Of a stretch of DNA of 64,000 nucleotides, positions 50,475 to 58,608 are shown one piece after another. The DNA is from QHXM01 sp032160705. Lineage in GTDB: Bacteria > Acidobacteriota > Blastocatellia > Pyrinomonadales > Pyrinomonadaceae. A program made the translations under genes and the position numbers. Location: assembly GCA_032160705.1 (NCBI GenBank), contig JAVHVE010000075.1, positions 49,941 through 113,940 on the forward strand, written 5' to 3'. The notes under the pieces are model-generated. The model had not been told where the DNA came from, ran no database searches, and was given only the letters and a program-made list of their open reading frames with translations. Position 1 is the first letter of the stretch; each line of letters starts with the position of its first letter.

Positions 50475-52169
50475 TCATGACCGTCCGGCAAACGATGCGA
50501 GCAGCACCGCTATCGCATCTATGTGGCTGCGACGCGAGCTTGATTCTTCAGGATAATTATTCAGGATGACGGAAAAGACCAATCGCTCGCCTGTGGCGCT
50601 CGTCACGTAGCCGGAGAGTGAGGCGACGCCGGCAATCGTTCCCGTCTTGGCGCGCAGATTACCCGCCGCCGGAGTCCCGCGCATGCGAGTTCTGAGCGTG
50701 CCGTCCACGCCCGCGATGGGCAGCGCATCCCGAAAGGCATTCGCGTAGCGATGCGTGCTCATATAGGTAAGCAGTTGGGTTGTGCCGTTAGCAGTAATGT
50801 AGTTGTGGCGAGAGAGTCCTGAGCCGTCGGCCTGGACGACTTGCCCGCGAGGCTCGATTCCTGCCCCGCGCAGGAAAGTTTTGACAGCCTCGATGCCGTC
50901 ATCTACAGTCATTCGCTCAAGCGTCGGGGCAGACCCGTTCGGTTGAGCAGCTTTGCCGAGCGTGCGCAGCAATAACTCCGTGTAAAGATTCTGGCTCGGC
51001 TTTAAGGTCTGCGCGGCAATGATGCTCAAAGGGGGCGATTGCACGCTGGCAATTTCGACGAGCGAATTTGTTGGCAGCGGCAACCCACCACGCCCGCGCG
51101 CATCAATGGTCTGCGACTGTCCTGTGACGATCACACCTTTCGACGCGAGCGATGAGCGCAGCATGTAAACGAAGAGGAGCGCCGGATTGGGAACGGCGAT
51201 GCTCCCAATCAGTCCCTTATCTGTAGCGTCCAGCCCCAGGGGAACGCTGCCCGTCACTTCGATGGTGTTTGTGCCAAGTGGCCGCACGACCGTGATGTTG
51301 CGCCTTGTCCCCTGCGGTGACGTAGTCGCGCGATTGACAATCGAGACGAGCGGCGTCACCGGCCCGGTCGTGACAATCGCCTGCGCGCCCACGTTCGCGC
51401 CCGGCCTGACAAACAGGTCTAGAGAATTATCGTTGACCGTAAGGGCGCTTATTTCCGCGCCGTAGTACCACTGAAGATCGCCCCACTCCCAACCGTAACC
51501 CAAACGTCCGCCCGTGAAATAACTCTCATCGCCGACGATGTTGCCTTCGATTCGCTTAACGTTTGCGGCTGCGATGCGCGCCGCGAAATCGTCAATCGCT
51601 TTGTAGTAATCGCCGTTATTGAAACTTGCGGCAAACGTTGGATCGCCGCGACCATAGATGATGAGGTCGCCGCGAATTGTCCCGGCAGCGTCCGGCATCG
51701 CGGGCACGTAAGCGGAAGTCTTGAAGCGAAAATCCGGCGTCAGGCGGTCGAGCGCGGCGGCCACCGTGTAAATCTTCATGTTCGACGCAGGGTGCAGAAG
51801 CTTACCCGAGTTCTCTTCATACAGCGTGCGCCCCGTGTCGAGCGAAGCCACTTTGACGGCCATCTGCGACGGGGCGAGTTCCGGGTTGCGTAGCACCTCC
51901 TGAATCCGTGCGCGCAATTCCTCGACAGTCTTTGGCGCATTGGCGGTTCTGTTAACAACAGGAGCGTCAGACGAGGGCTGCGGCGCTGGCGTCGGTGTGG
52001 GTTTCGGGGTCGGCGTCTGCCGAGGAGTCGGCGCAGTTGTACTGACCCTGCGCTCGCGTTGCGGCGGTCGCGTTTCCTGCGCGCTCGTTTGTGCCAGCGG
52101 GCTAAAGCCGAGCGCCAGCAGCAGAAGGAGAGTGATGAAAGGTGACGTTCGATTCTTTTTAATCATCAT
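50475..52169 (-). CDS. dacB: D-alanyl-D-alanine carboxypeptidase/endopeptidase (PBP4/DacB type)
   Basis: Periplasmic peptidase trimming cell-wall peptides, class C PBP. 564 aa from ATG 52169. Signal peptide, a Pro/Thr-rich linker (about 30-75), then SxxK in HPASNMKIYTVAAALD (about 125), SGLSRHN as the SxN motif and AKTGTI as KTG. The long insertion between SxxK and SxN is the PBP4 hallmark (FTGGRLGYGWEWGDLQWYYGAEISALTVNDNSLDLFV). ATG overlaps the upstream small gene's stop by four bases (ATGA). Confidence 0.92.
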   Translation of the reverse strand: MMIKKNRTSPFITLLLLLALGFSPLAQTSAQETRPPQRERRVSTTAPTPRQTPTPKPTPTPAPQPSSDAPVVNRTANAPKTVEELRARIQEVLRNPELAPSQMAVKVASLDTGRTLYEENSGKLLHPASNMKIYTVAAALDRLTPDFRFKTSAYVPAMPDAAGTIRGDLIIYGRGDPTFAASFNNGDYYKAIDDFAARIAAANVKRIEGNIVGDESYFTGGRLGYGWEWGDLQWYYGAEISALTVNDNSLDLFVRPGANVGAQAIVTTGPVTPLVSIVNRATTSPQGTRRNITVVRPLGTNTIEVTGSVPLGLDATDKGLIGSIAVPNPALLFVYMLRSSLASKGVIVTGQSQTIDARGRGGLPLPTNSLVEIASVQSPPLSIIAAQTLKPSQNLYTELLLRTLGKAAQPNGSAPTLERMTVDDGIEAVKTFLRGAGIEPRGQVVQADGSGLSRHNYITANGTTQLLTYMSTHRYANAFRDALPIAGVDGTLRTRMRGTPAAGNLRAKTGTIAGVASLSGYVTSATGERLVFSVILNNYPEESSSRRSHIDAIAVLLASFAGRS

Positions 52170-52387
52170 GACGATTCGCAAACGTTTTCGAGTAGCGGGA
52201 AGAGATAAAAGTATGGCTCAGAATTATCTTTGAGCGCCAGCCGCCAGGGAGAGAATGTTTTCCTTAAGTCTTGACACAGACCATCCAAGAGCATATTTTC
52301 ACTGCCCAAAGCAATCCGAAGCTGTGCAAGCTGTTTGACCACAGGCCAGGGCGCATCCATCCACCCGAAAGAAGAAACCTCAATCAT
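52166..52387 (-). CDS. Small protein coupled to the PBP4 gene
   Basis: 73 aa: MIEVSSFGWMDAPWPVVKQLAQ, ALGSENMLLDGLCQDLRKTF, NSEPYFYLFPLLENVCESS. No signal peptide, TM or recognised domain. Its stop overlaps the PBP4 ATG (ATGA), the usual arrangement for translational coupling, and Trp/Phe content is high for a chance frame. There is no strong ribosome binding site, so it may be spurious. Confidence 0.4.
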   Translation of the reverse strand: MIEVSSFGWMDAPWPVVKQLAQLRIALGSENMLLDGLCQDLRKTFSPWRLALKDNSEPYFYLFPLLENVCESS

Positions 52388-52437
52388 GCGCCGCGAACCA
52401 ACCGTAAGCTTTGATGCGCCTCTTAAAGGAGAGTTCG

Positions 52438-53076
52438 ATGAAAAAATTAACGCTCTTTCTGCTCTTCAGCTTATGCGCCGCGACCACAGCGCAGGCCATT
52501 CCGCTCCCGATCACTAACGTCAGCGCGCCGCCCATCAACTGCGTCTTTGATGCTTCCTGCACGGTCGTCGTCAACGATACCACTGCTCCGATTAATTTGC
52601 CCGGCTCAGGCTCGGGCTTTTTCCAGTCGCGCACTTTTCGCGGGCTGCCCGGCTCTGCGGCTGCGGGGAAGTACGCTTATTTGTATCGCGTTGATCTCCG
52701 AAACGCCGTCGGCATTTTAAGTCTCGGCTGCGTCAATTCCGTCACCATCAACTTCGGCCCGGTGGTAAGCACGCTCGATTTCAACGGCGATGGAGCGACT
52801 GGCGAACAGGTCTTCGTCGTCACGGGCGGCGGCATCGGCAGCGTCGGGATAGCTTCCGCCGATAGAGTCGGCAACAACATCACTTTTACATTCAGCTCTC
52901 CGGTCTGCGCAGGCAGCAGCCCCGGCAGGGGGCAAAGCTCTTTCTTCTGGGGACTGGTCTCCGTCGCGCCGCCGCGCTTTGTCGCCGCGAGCATTACTCA
53001 TACCCTCGGCCCCGCGCTCAGCGTTCAGGGACGCGCACCAAACTATCTTTTCAGGGGTGGCAGACGGAGGGGATAA
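52438..53076 (+). CDS. Secreted protein of unknown function
   Basis: 212 aa. Signal peptide 1-20 (TLFLLFSLCAATTAQA). The mature protein is beta-rich and Gly/Ser/Thr-rich: VSAPPINCVFDASCTVVVNDTTAPINLPGSGSGFFQSRTF, YLYRVDLRNAVG, FVVTGGGIGSVGIASADRVGNNITFTFSSPVCAG, SFFWGLVSVAPPRFVAASITHTLG. Four Cys could form disulphides. No family recognised. ATG 52438 follows AAAGGAGAG. Its TAA at 53074-53076 overlaps the first bases of the hairpin at 53075. Confidence 0.65.
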   Translation: MKKLTLFLLFSLCAATTAQAIPLPITNVSAPPINCVFDASCTVVVNDTTAPINLPGSGSGFFQSRTFRGLPGSAAAGKYAYLYRVDLRNAVGILSLGCVNSVTINFGPVVSTLDFNGDGATGEQVFVVTGGGIGSVGIASADRVGNNITFTFSSPVCAGSSPGRGQSSFFWGLVSVAPPRFVAASITHTLGPALSVQGRAPNYLFRGGRRRG

Positions 53077-53187
53077 AAGCAGGAGTCAGAAGACAGAAGA
53101 CAGGAGACAGAAGAAATAAAAATCTGTGAACGTAGTCGCCGCCTTATTCTCCTGACTCCTGACTTCTGTATTCTATATTCTGTTTTT
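53075..53187. repeat. Heptamer-armed hairpin, CAGGAGA family (copy 5)
   Basis: Arms of CAGGAGT, CAGAAGA, CAGAAGA, CAGGAGA, CAGAAGA units and complements; the core is in minus orientation and diverged (AAGGCGGCGACTACG). It precisely spans the convergent stop codons: plus gene TAA at 53074-53076, minus gene TGA at 53187-53189. Confidence 0.9.
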
Positions 53188-54362
53188 CAGCTCGCTCTCG
53201 CGTACCAGTTCCAGACCAGTTCCGTCCACGTCTGGTAGCCCTGCGCGGTCGGGTGCTTGCCGTCGGGTGCGCGCGGCACTTTGAGGTCGTTTGAGTTGTA
53301 GAAATGCCCCGGCTGGAAATTTTCTTCAATGACGCGTACCAATCCTGTGTCCGGCTTCCAAGAGGGTGGGCCGATCCAATAGCCGGGACGTGCCCCAAGC
53401 TCCTCAACCATCTGTTTGATTAAAGGCGCACGCAGAAGGGGCTGTTGCAGAAAAATTTCATTTGAGCCGAGCGCGATGAAGACCGCATCCGGTCGGTAAC
53501 GCGCAATCATCTCGCGCAGCTTCCCCGACCCCTGCCACCAGACAATCGTCGAGCTGCGCTCCTGCCCGTTGATGAAGCGCCCGCCCACCGCTTCAACTTT
53601 CCTTTGCAACCACGGCCCGACGCCTTCGGCCATCGAATCGCCGACGAGCAGCACGGTTTTGTTCCGCAGCGAGAGAGGAAAAGCCCCTTCACCATCAGCC
53701 CAGACCGTGAAAGCAACAGAGCCTCCGACATTCATGCGCGCCGTGCCACCGACGACCGCGCCCTGTGCGTTAGTCAATTCAAGCGTGCCCCCGTTGAAAG
53801 GGATTTCCCACGGCAGAGGCTTATCCGGCGCGCTCGCGTCTAACTCAACGTCAGCGCAGTCGCCATCAAAACTCAAATTGAAATGCAAAGCGCGGTCGTG
53901 CCCCAAGCTTAAACCAACTCCCTGCGGAGCGCAGCGCGCCGCCTTCGAGACAACTCGCGGCAGCGGCCCTGACGGCAAAGCACGGACTACTTCAATCTCG
54001 GAGGTCGCCTCGCGCCCTTCCCATGAGCTTTTCAACGTGACGCGCCCCGGTTTCAGCGCCGTGAACGTTCCATCCTCACTGACGGAAGCCGTCTGCTCAT
54101 CTGACACGCTCCATCTCGCTGCGACGGGCGAGCGCAGAAAATCGCGGATTGATGCGGCGTGCACGCTGTCAATGTCCGTCTGCTCGCGGTATTCCTCGAA
54201 AGCCAGCAGATGCGACTTTTGCCCGACGCCGATGTGGGTCAGGTTACGCGCGATTCCGATTCTTAAAACATTCCGCGCAGGCTTTCTGTTACAGGCGGAA
54301 AGCAGAGCGACCGCGACGAGCGCGAGCGCGCACAGACAGGCGAGTTGGGGGCGACTCTTCAT
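53187..54362 (-). CDS. SGNH/GDSL hydrolase lipoprotein with N-terminal Ig-like region
   Basis: 391 aa. Lipobox LLSAC (Cys24). Residues 30-130 are a bacterial Ig-like segment (VGQKSHLLAFEEY, WSVSDEQTASVSEDGTFTALKPGRVTL). About 230-391 is an SGNH hydrolase: block I TVLLVGDSMAEGVGPWLQ (Ser), AVFIALGSNEIF (Asn), and DGKHPTAQGYQTW (Asp/His). Such enzymes act as esterases or O-deacetylases on glycans; the neighbouring cell-envelope genes fit a periplasmic substrate (inference). Stop lies at the edge of the hairpin. Confidence 0.88.
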   Translation of the reverse strand: MKSRPQLACLCALALVAVALLSACNRKPARNVLRIGIARNLTHIGVGQKSHLLAFEEYREQTDIDSVHAASIRDFLRSPVAARWSVSDEQTASVSEDGTFTALKPGRVTLKSSWEGREATSEIEVVRALPSGPLPRVVSKAARCAPQGVGLSLGHDRALHFNLSFDGDCADVELDASAPDKPLPWEIPFNGGTLELTNAQGAVVGGTARMNVGGSVAFTVWADGEGAFPLSLRNKTVLLVGDSMAEGVGPWLQRKVEAVGGRFINGQERSSTIVWWQGSGKLREMIARYRPDAVFIALGSNEIFLQQPLLRAPLIKQMVEELGARPGYWIGPPSWKPDTGLVRVIEENFQPGHFYNSNDLKVPRAPDGKHPTAQGYQTWTELVWNWYARAS

Positions 54363-54396
54363 CGTAAAACCTCAAAATGGACGAGCAATTTGTTGC

Positions 54397-55389
54397 TCAG
54401 GTTTCCCGCTGGATCGAATTGATGAGTTCTTCGGCGCTGCTGGTAGCCGTGCCGATCTTAGCGACGACGATTCCAGCGGCGTGATTTGCGAGGATGGCCG
54501 CTTCCAGCATTGACGCTCCGCCAGCGAGCGCAGCCGCGAGCGTGGCGATGACAGTATCGCCTGCGCCCGTCACGTCGTAAACCTCGCGCGCGACCGTTTC
54601 GACGTAAACAGGCTCGTGATAACTCTCCAGCAGCATCATGCCCCGTTCGCCGCGCGTAATCAAGACGGACTCGCAGTCCAGACGCCCGCGAATCAGGTGT
54701 GCCGCGCGCTTCAAGCCTTCGTCTTCGTGATCCTCCAGGTTCGTCAGCCTGAGCGCCTCGTGATGATTCGGCGTGACCAGTGTGGCCGGGCGGTAGGCAT
54801 CGAAGTTGCGAATCTTCGGATCAACCAGCACGGGGATGCCGCGCTCGTAAGCCAGCGGCAGGATCGTCGCGAGGACGCGCGGCGTCACCGCGCCCTTATC
54901 ATAATCGGAAACGACGAAAGCGTCAGCCTCTGGAATCGCTCCCTGCAAGGCTTCGATGATGCGCTCTTCTGTTCCGGCATCAACGGGCGTGCGCCGCTCG
55001 CGATCCGCGCGCACGACCAATTGGCTGTGCGCGATGATGCGCGTCTTGAGCGTCGTCGGTCGGCTCTCGTCAACAATCAGGGTGTCCACGCTCGCGCCCA
55101 CCTCCTTCAACTCCGCGCGCAGCCGCTCTCCTGCGGAATCATTTCCGACGACGCCGAAAACACTCGCGCGCACGCCAAGCGCAACCAGATTCGCCAGCAC
55201 ATTCGCCGCCCCGCCCAGATGCACGGACTCGCGCCGGATGTCCACCACCGGCACGGGCGCTTCAGGACTAATGCGCGTCACATCGCCCCACACAAATTCG
55301 TCGAGCATCACATCGCCATAGACAATGATGGAACGCTCGCTCGCGCGGCGCAGCACTTCATCGGCACGTTGTTGAGTTAGTTGAGCCAT
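54397..55389 (-). CDS. rfaE1: D-glycero-beta-D-manno-heptose-7-phosphate kinase
   Basis: PfkB-family kinase making heptose-1,7-bisphosphate for ADP-heptose in lipopolysaccharide core synthesis. 330 aa: IIVYGDVMLDEFVWGDVTRISPEAPVPVVDI, HLGGAANVLANLVALG, TTLKTRIIAHSQLVVRADRE, VSDYDKGAVTPRV, LVDPKIRNF, TPNHHEAL and the catalytic VYDVTGAGDTVIATLA. The C-terminal nucleotidyltransferase domain of HldE is absent, so that partner must be elsewhere. It fits the GT9 heptosyltransferase-like gene upstream. ATG 55389. Confidence 0.93.
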   Translation of the reverse strand: MAQLTQQRADEVLRRASERSIIVYGDVMLDEFVWGDVTRISPEAPVPVVDIRRESVHLGGAANVLANLVALGVRASVFGVVGNDSAGERLRAELKEVGASVDTLIVDESRPTTLKTRIIAHSQLVVRADRERRTPVDAGTEERIIEALQGAIPEADAFVVSDYDKGAVTPRVLATILPLAYERGIPVLVDPKIRNFDAYRPATLVTPNHHEALRLTNLEDHEDEGLKRAAHLIRGRLDCESVLITRGERGMMLLESYHEPVYVETVAREVYDVTGAGDTVIATLAAALAGGASMLEAAILANHAAGIVVAKIGTATSSAEELINSIQRET

Positions 55390-55417
55390 CAATCAAAAGT
55401 AAATGGTGGCGTTCTTA

Positions 55418-55600
55418 GCTCCGTCAGGAGCGATTGATAATAGCCCAGCACTTCAGTGCTGGGAGATAGTACGAACAAATTTATCGAGTCCCGTAGGGAC
55501 GATTGAACATTTCAGCCGTCCCTACGGGACTCAACGATTAATTCCCGCTCGATTCCCAGCAATAAATTGCTGGGCTATTTTCAAACGTCCCTCCGGGACT
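55418..55600. repeat. Cluster of REP-like palindromes (CCCAGCA/GTCCC types)
   Basis: GCTCCGTCAGGAGC, AGCCCAGCACTTCAGTGCTGGG (55442-55463), TGAG-type GAGTCCCGTAGGGAC (55486) with its complement GTCCCTACGGGACTC (55518-55532), CCCAGCAATAAATTGCTGGG (55555-55574), and GTCCCTCCGGGAC (55587-55599). Same style as 33798: one short hairpin type alternates with an AGCCCAGC...GCTGGG hairpin. Located between two minus-strand envelope genes. Confidence 0.85.
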
Positions 55601-55619
55601 AAAACCCCTCACGCTTCGA

Positions 55620-56774
55620 TTACTGGTTGCCCTTTTCAATAACTCTCTGAATTGCTGCGACCACGCGCTCGACCGTGACGCGGCGGATACATTCGGGTGC
55701 GTCGAACTCGGCGCAGGTGTAGCCGGGGCAGGGCTGGCAAGGCAACTCTTCGCGGACGACTTCTGCTGGAGCGAGCGTCCAGGGACGCCAGTGCGCCACG
55801 TTGGATGAGCCGAAAATGACGACCGAAGGCACACGGACAGCCGCCGCGATGTGCGCGATGCCGCTGTCATTGCCAACGAACAGACGCGAGCGTGCGGCCA
55901 AGGCAGTGACTTCCGGCAGCGAAAGGTCTGTGAAAGCGTTGATGCTGGCCGAAGAGCTTTCAAGAAGCGCGGCAACAACCTGGCTTTCATTCGGCGCGGC
56001 GATGGCAACACAAGTAAAGCCACGTGCCGAGAGGTCTTCCGTGACGCGCGCGAAGTTTGCGGTCGCCCACTGCTTCGTCTCGAAAGCGGCAGCCGGGTGA
56101 ATCAACGCGAGCGGCTTTGCTTCATCCACGCGGGCGGCGCGAAGTCTCTCCGCGACGTTCAGCGTTGCTTCCTTCGTCACGGCCAGGCGTGTCGCAGGAC
56201 GATCACTGACAGGCACACCTGTCCAGCCGAGCAACGCGAGTTGCTGTTCGACCGAATGCGCTTTGGCCGTTCCCCAGATTTCATTAGCCGGAGGCGCAGC
56301 GTGATTGAGCAGGCGGCTGTACTGGTAACTGCTGTAGCCGACGCGATGCTTTGCCCCCGTCGCTCGCGTTAAAAGTGTGGCGGTCGTTCCCCCGTGAAGG
56401 TTGTAAGCGACATCATAGCGTGCGGAACGTAAACGGCTCGCAACGCGGGCGCGTTCCATCGTATTTGCGCCGCGCTCAACCGTGATGATGTTGTCCACGG
56501 TGTCAAAGCCTTCGAGCACGGGCGCGACCCAGCTTTCAAGCAGCACGTCTATCTGTGCGTTGGGCAGAAAACGGCGCAGAGCAATGAGCGAAGGTGTGGC
56601 CAAGACCGTATCGCCGATTGAGCGCAGCCGCACGATGAGCACACGACGCACCTCCTGCCAGTCCCAGCGCGCGGGTGCCAGCGGCTGCGGCTCTCGCTCA
56701 TCGGTCAACCGATTCCCTGCGAAAGCGTGCCAACCGGACACCGTTGATTCAGGCTTTTCCAGCAGACTCTTCAT
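55620..56774 (-). CDS. Glycosyltransferase family 9 (heptosyltransferase-like)
   Basis: 384 aa GT9. RRVLIVRLRSIGDTVLATPSLIALRRFLPNAQIDVLLE, YDVAYNLHGGTTATLLTRATGAKHRVGYS, LALIHPAAAFETKQWATANFARV and ARSRLFVGNDSGIAHIAAAVRVPSVVIFGSSN are the WaaC/WaaF pattern (Asp of VGNDSG at the donor site). A Cys cluster CQPCPGYTCAEFDAPEC near the end is frequent in the group. ATG 56774 overlaps the Trm112-like gene by 26 bases. With rfaE1 it suggests a heptose-containing lipid or glycan. Confidence 0.9.
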   Translation of the reverse strand: MKSLLEKPESTVSGWHAFAGNRLTDEREPQPLAPARWDWQEVRRVLIVRLRSIGDTVLATPSLIALRRFLPNAQIDVLLESWVAPVLEGFDTVDNIITVERGANTMERARVASRLRSARYDVAYNLHGGTTATLLTRATGAKHRVGYSSYQYSRLLNHAAPPANEIWGTAKAHSVEQQLALLGWTGVPVSDRPATRLAVTKEATLNVAERLRAARVDEAKPLALIHPAAAFETKQWATANFARVTEDLSARGFTCVAIAAPNESQVVAALLESSSASINAFTDLSLPEVTALAARSRLFVGNDSGIAHIAAAVRVPSVVIFGSSNVAHWRPWTLAPAEVVREELPCQPCPGYTCAEFDAPECIRRVTVERVVAAIQRVIEKGNQ

Positions 56775-56940
56775 TCCCGTCAATCGCTTCGTCAATCAGC
56801 ATCACCGGAATGTCATCGCGAATCGGATAAACGCGCTTGCACTCCACACATTTTAGCCCGCTGGCGTCCGCCTCCAGCTCGACTTTGGCCTTGCACGCCG
56901 GGCAGGCCAGTATTTCCAACAAATCTTGACTGATCGCCAT
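56749..56940 (-). CDS. Trm112 family zinc-ribbon protein
   Basis: 63 aa: LLEILACPACKAKVELEADASGLKCVECKRVYPIRDDIPVMLIDEAI. Four Cys bind zinc. Trm112 is an activator of methyltransferases in archaea and eukaryotes; bacterial copies (YcaR type) often lie near lipid A or LPS genes, as here. AAAGG precedes ATG 56940. It overlaps and precedes the GT9 gene, so the two are one unit. Confidence 0.9.
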   Translation of the reverse strand: MAISQDLLEILACPACKAKVELEADASGLKCVECKRVYPIRDDIPVMLIDEAIDGNEESAGKA

Positions 56941-57036
56941 CCTTTGAACCTCTAGATTCTGAGCCGTTCTTGAGACTTACCCTGATATGAAGAAACATCA
57001 AACGGCTCGTTTGATGAAAGAAAGCAAGGTTAGCAG

Positions 57037-57114
57037 AAAACCGTGACAGGTGACAGGTAACAGGTGACAAGAGAAAACGCTCTTTCCTGTCACTTGTCAC
57101 CTGTCACGGCTTTT
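57037..57114. repeat. Heptamer-armed hairpin, GTGACAA family (copy 2)
   Basis: Left arm AAAACC-GTGACAG-GTGACAG-GTAACAG-GTGACAA, core GAGAAAACGCTCTTTC, right arm the complement (TGTCACTTGTCACCTGTCACGG-CTTTT). The P450 gene ends inside it: its last codons and TGA (57090-57092) read VTGDK. Together with copy 1 it defines the family and its GAGAAAAC core. Confidence 0.9.
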
Positions 57115-58442
57115 AGTGTCATTCGCATCCCGTGTTTCGGGCGCAGCGTGATGACCGGCAGGGTTTCTACCCTATGATTTGGGACGAGTCGCATGCGCCA
57201 ATGCTGAGCGAGCGCGGCGATGAGCAAAATTCCCTCCATCCACGCGAAGCCTTCGCCGATGCAGCGGCGCGCGCCCCCGCCAAACGGGAAATAAGCGAAC
57301 TGCGGCCTGGCCTCACGCGCCTGAGGAGTCCAGCGTTCGGGGTTGAAGCGCGTGGGTTCGGGAAAGTATCGCTCATCGCGTTGCGTCACATATGGGCTTA
57401 ACAGGACGAGCGCTTTGGCGGGGATGGTGTAGCCACCGATTTCGTGATCTTGAAGCGCGAGACGGCCAATCGCCCACGCCGGAGGATAGAGTCGCATGGC
57501 TTCCGCCAGCACCATCTCCGTGTAGCGCAGGCGCGGCACGTCCTCAACCATCGGCGTTCTGCCCTCAAGCACCGCATCAATTTCTTCGTGGAGCTTACGC
57601 TCAACGTCTGCGTGCTGCGAGAGCAGATACCATGTCCACGAGAGCGCGTTGGCTGTCGTTTCGTGCCCGGCGAGAAAAATGGTCATCACTTCGTCGCGCA
57701 CTTGCAGGTCGGTCATCTGCCCGCCATCACCTTCCTCGTCGCGCGCGCTCAAAAGCATCGAAAGCAAATCGCCGCGATCCTCATCGCTTCTTCGCCGCTC
57801 TTCGATGATGCGATAGATGGTGGTGTCGAGCCGCTCCTTCGCCTTCCGAAAACGACGCGCATGCGGCAGCGGCAGCTTTTCCAGCAACTCGGAGAAGGGC
57901 ATCAGGAGAAAATCGAACAACTCCATCACGGCGGTCAGCGCCGCGCCGATTTCGTCCGCTTCCGCTTCGACATCCGCGTCGAACAGTGTCTTGCCGACGA
58001 TGGCGAGCGTCAGGCGCATCATCTCATGCGAGATGTCCAGAGCCTCGCCGTCGCGCCAGTGCGAAGTGGTGCGCGCGGCATAGTCCGTCATCACCGTTCC
58101 GTAAGACGCGATGCGCCCGCGATGAAAAGCGGGTTGAGCTAGACGCCGCTGGCGACGATGAAAGTCGCCCTCGCTGGTAAGGAGTCCCTCGCCGAGCAGT
58201 CGTTTGGCGCGTTGGAGCGCGCGGCCTTTCATGAAGCTCTGGTGATGCGTGACCAGTACGTCCTTGATGTAATCAGGGTGATTGAAAAAGAAAACGTCCT
58301 GCGGGCCGAACCGGAAATAAACCACGTCGCCGTGCTCTCTCGCTGCTGTTTGCAAATAGGCGAGAGCATCACGGCGAAAGGCTGTGAAGTTGCCGCCAAA
58401 CAATTTGCCTTTCGGGCCGGGGGGATAGCTGAGTGTTGCCAA
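57090..58442 (-). CDS. Cytochrome P450
   Basis: Soluble haem monooxygenase of 450 aa, complete. I-helix oxygen motif FLAGHETTANALSW (about 255), ExxR in AEAMRLYPP, PERF region FPEPTRFNPERW, and haem loop FPFGGGARRCIGEGFAWME with Cys ligand. Start is TTG 58442, set by GGAG seven bases before it and the conserved PPGPKG start of long-chain/CYP102-like P450s. Substrate unknown. The P450 stands alone, with no ferredoxin or reductase next to it. End codons VTGDK come from the repeat. Confidence 0.95.
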   Translation of the reverse strand: MATLSYPPGPKGKLFGGNFTAFRRDALAYLQTAAREHGDVVYFRFGPQDVFFFNHPDYIKDVLVTHHQSFMKGRALQRAKRLLGEGLLTSEGDFHRRQRRLAQPAFHRGRIASYGTVMTDYAARTTSHWRDGEALDISHEMMRLTLAIVGKTLFDADVEAEADEIGAALTAVMELFDFLLMPFSELLEKLPLPHARRFRKAKERLDTTIYRIIEERRRSDEDRGDLLSMLLSARDEEGDGGQMTDLQVRDEVMTIFLAGHETTANALSWTWYLLSQHADVERKLHEEIDAVLEGRTPMVEDVPRLRYTEMVLAEAMRLYPPAWAIGRLALQDHEIGGYTIPAKALVLLSPYVTQRDERYFPEPTRFNPERWTPQAREARPQFAYFPFGGGARRCIGEGFAWMEGILLIAALAQHWRMRLVPNHRVETLPVITLRPKHGMRMTLKAVTGDK

Positions 58443-58456
58443 CCTGTCACTCCTTT

Positions 58457-58537
58457 GAATGCGGATTGCGGAATGCTGATTGAAAAATAACTCTACCCCT
58501 CTTCAATCCGCAATCCGAAATCCGCGTTCCACAATCC
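58457..58537. repeat. Heptamer-armed hairpin, GTGCGGA family (copy 2)
   Basis: Left arm GA-ATGCGGA-TTGCGGA-ATGCTGA-TT, right arm complementary (TTCAATCCGCAATCCGAAAT, then CCGCGTTCC). It lies between the divergent P450 and the gene at 58609, so it is not a terminator here. Confidence 0.82.
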
Positions 58538-58608
58538 AATGGCTTGCCCTTCACACGCTCGTATGATAGTGATGGATGGCGAAACATCTCTATTGTTAGA
58601 CGCAAGGG

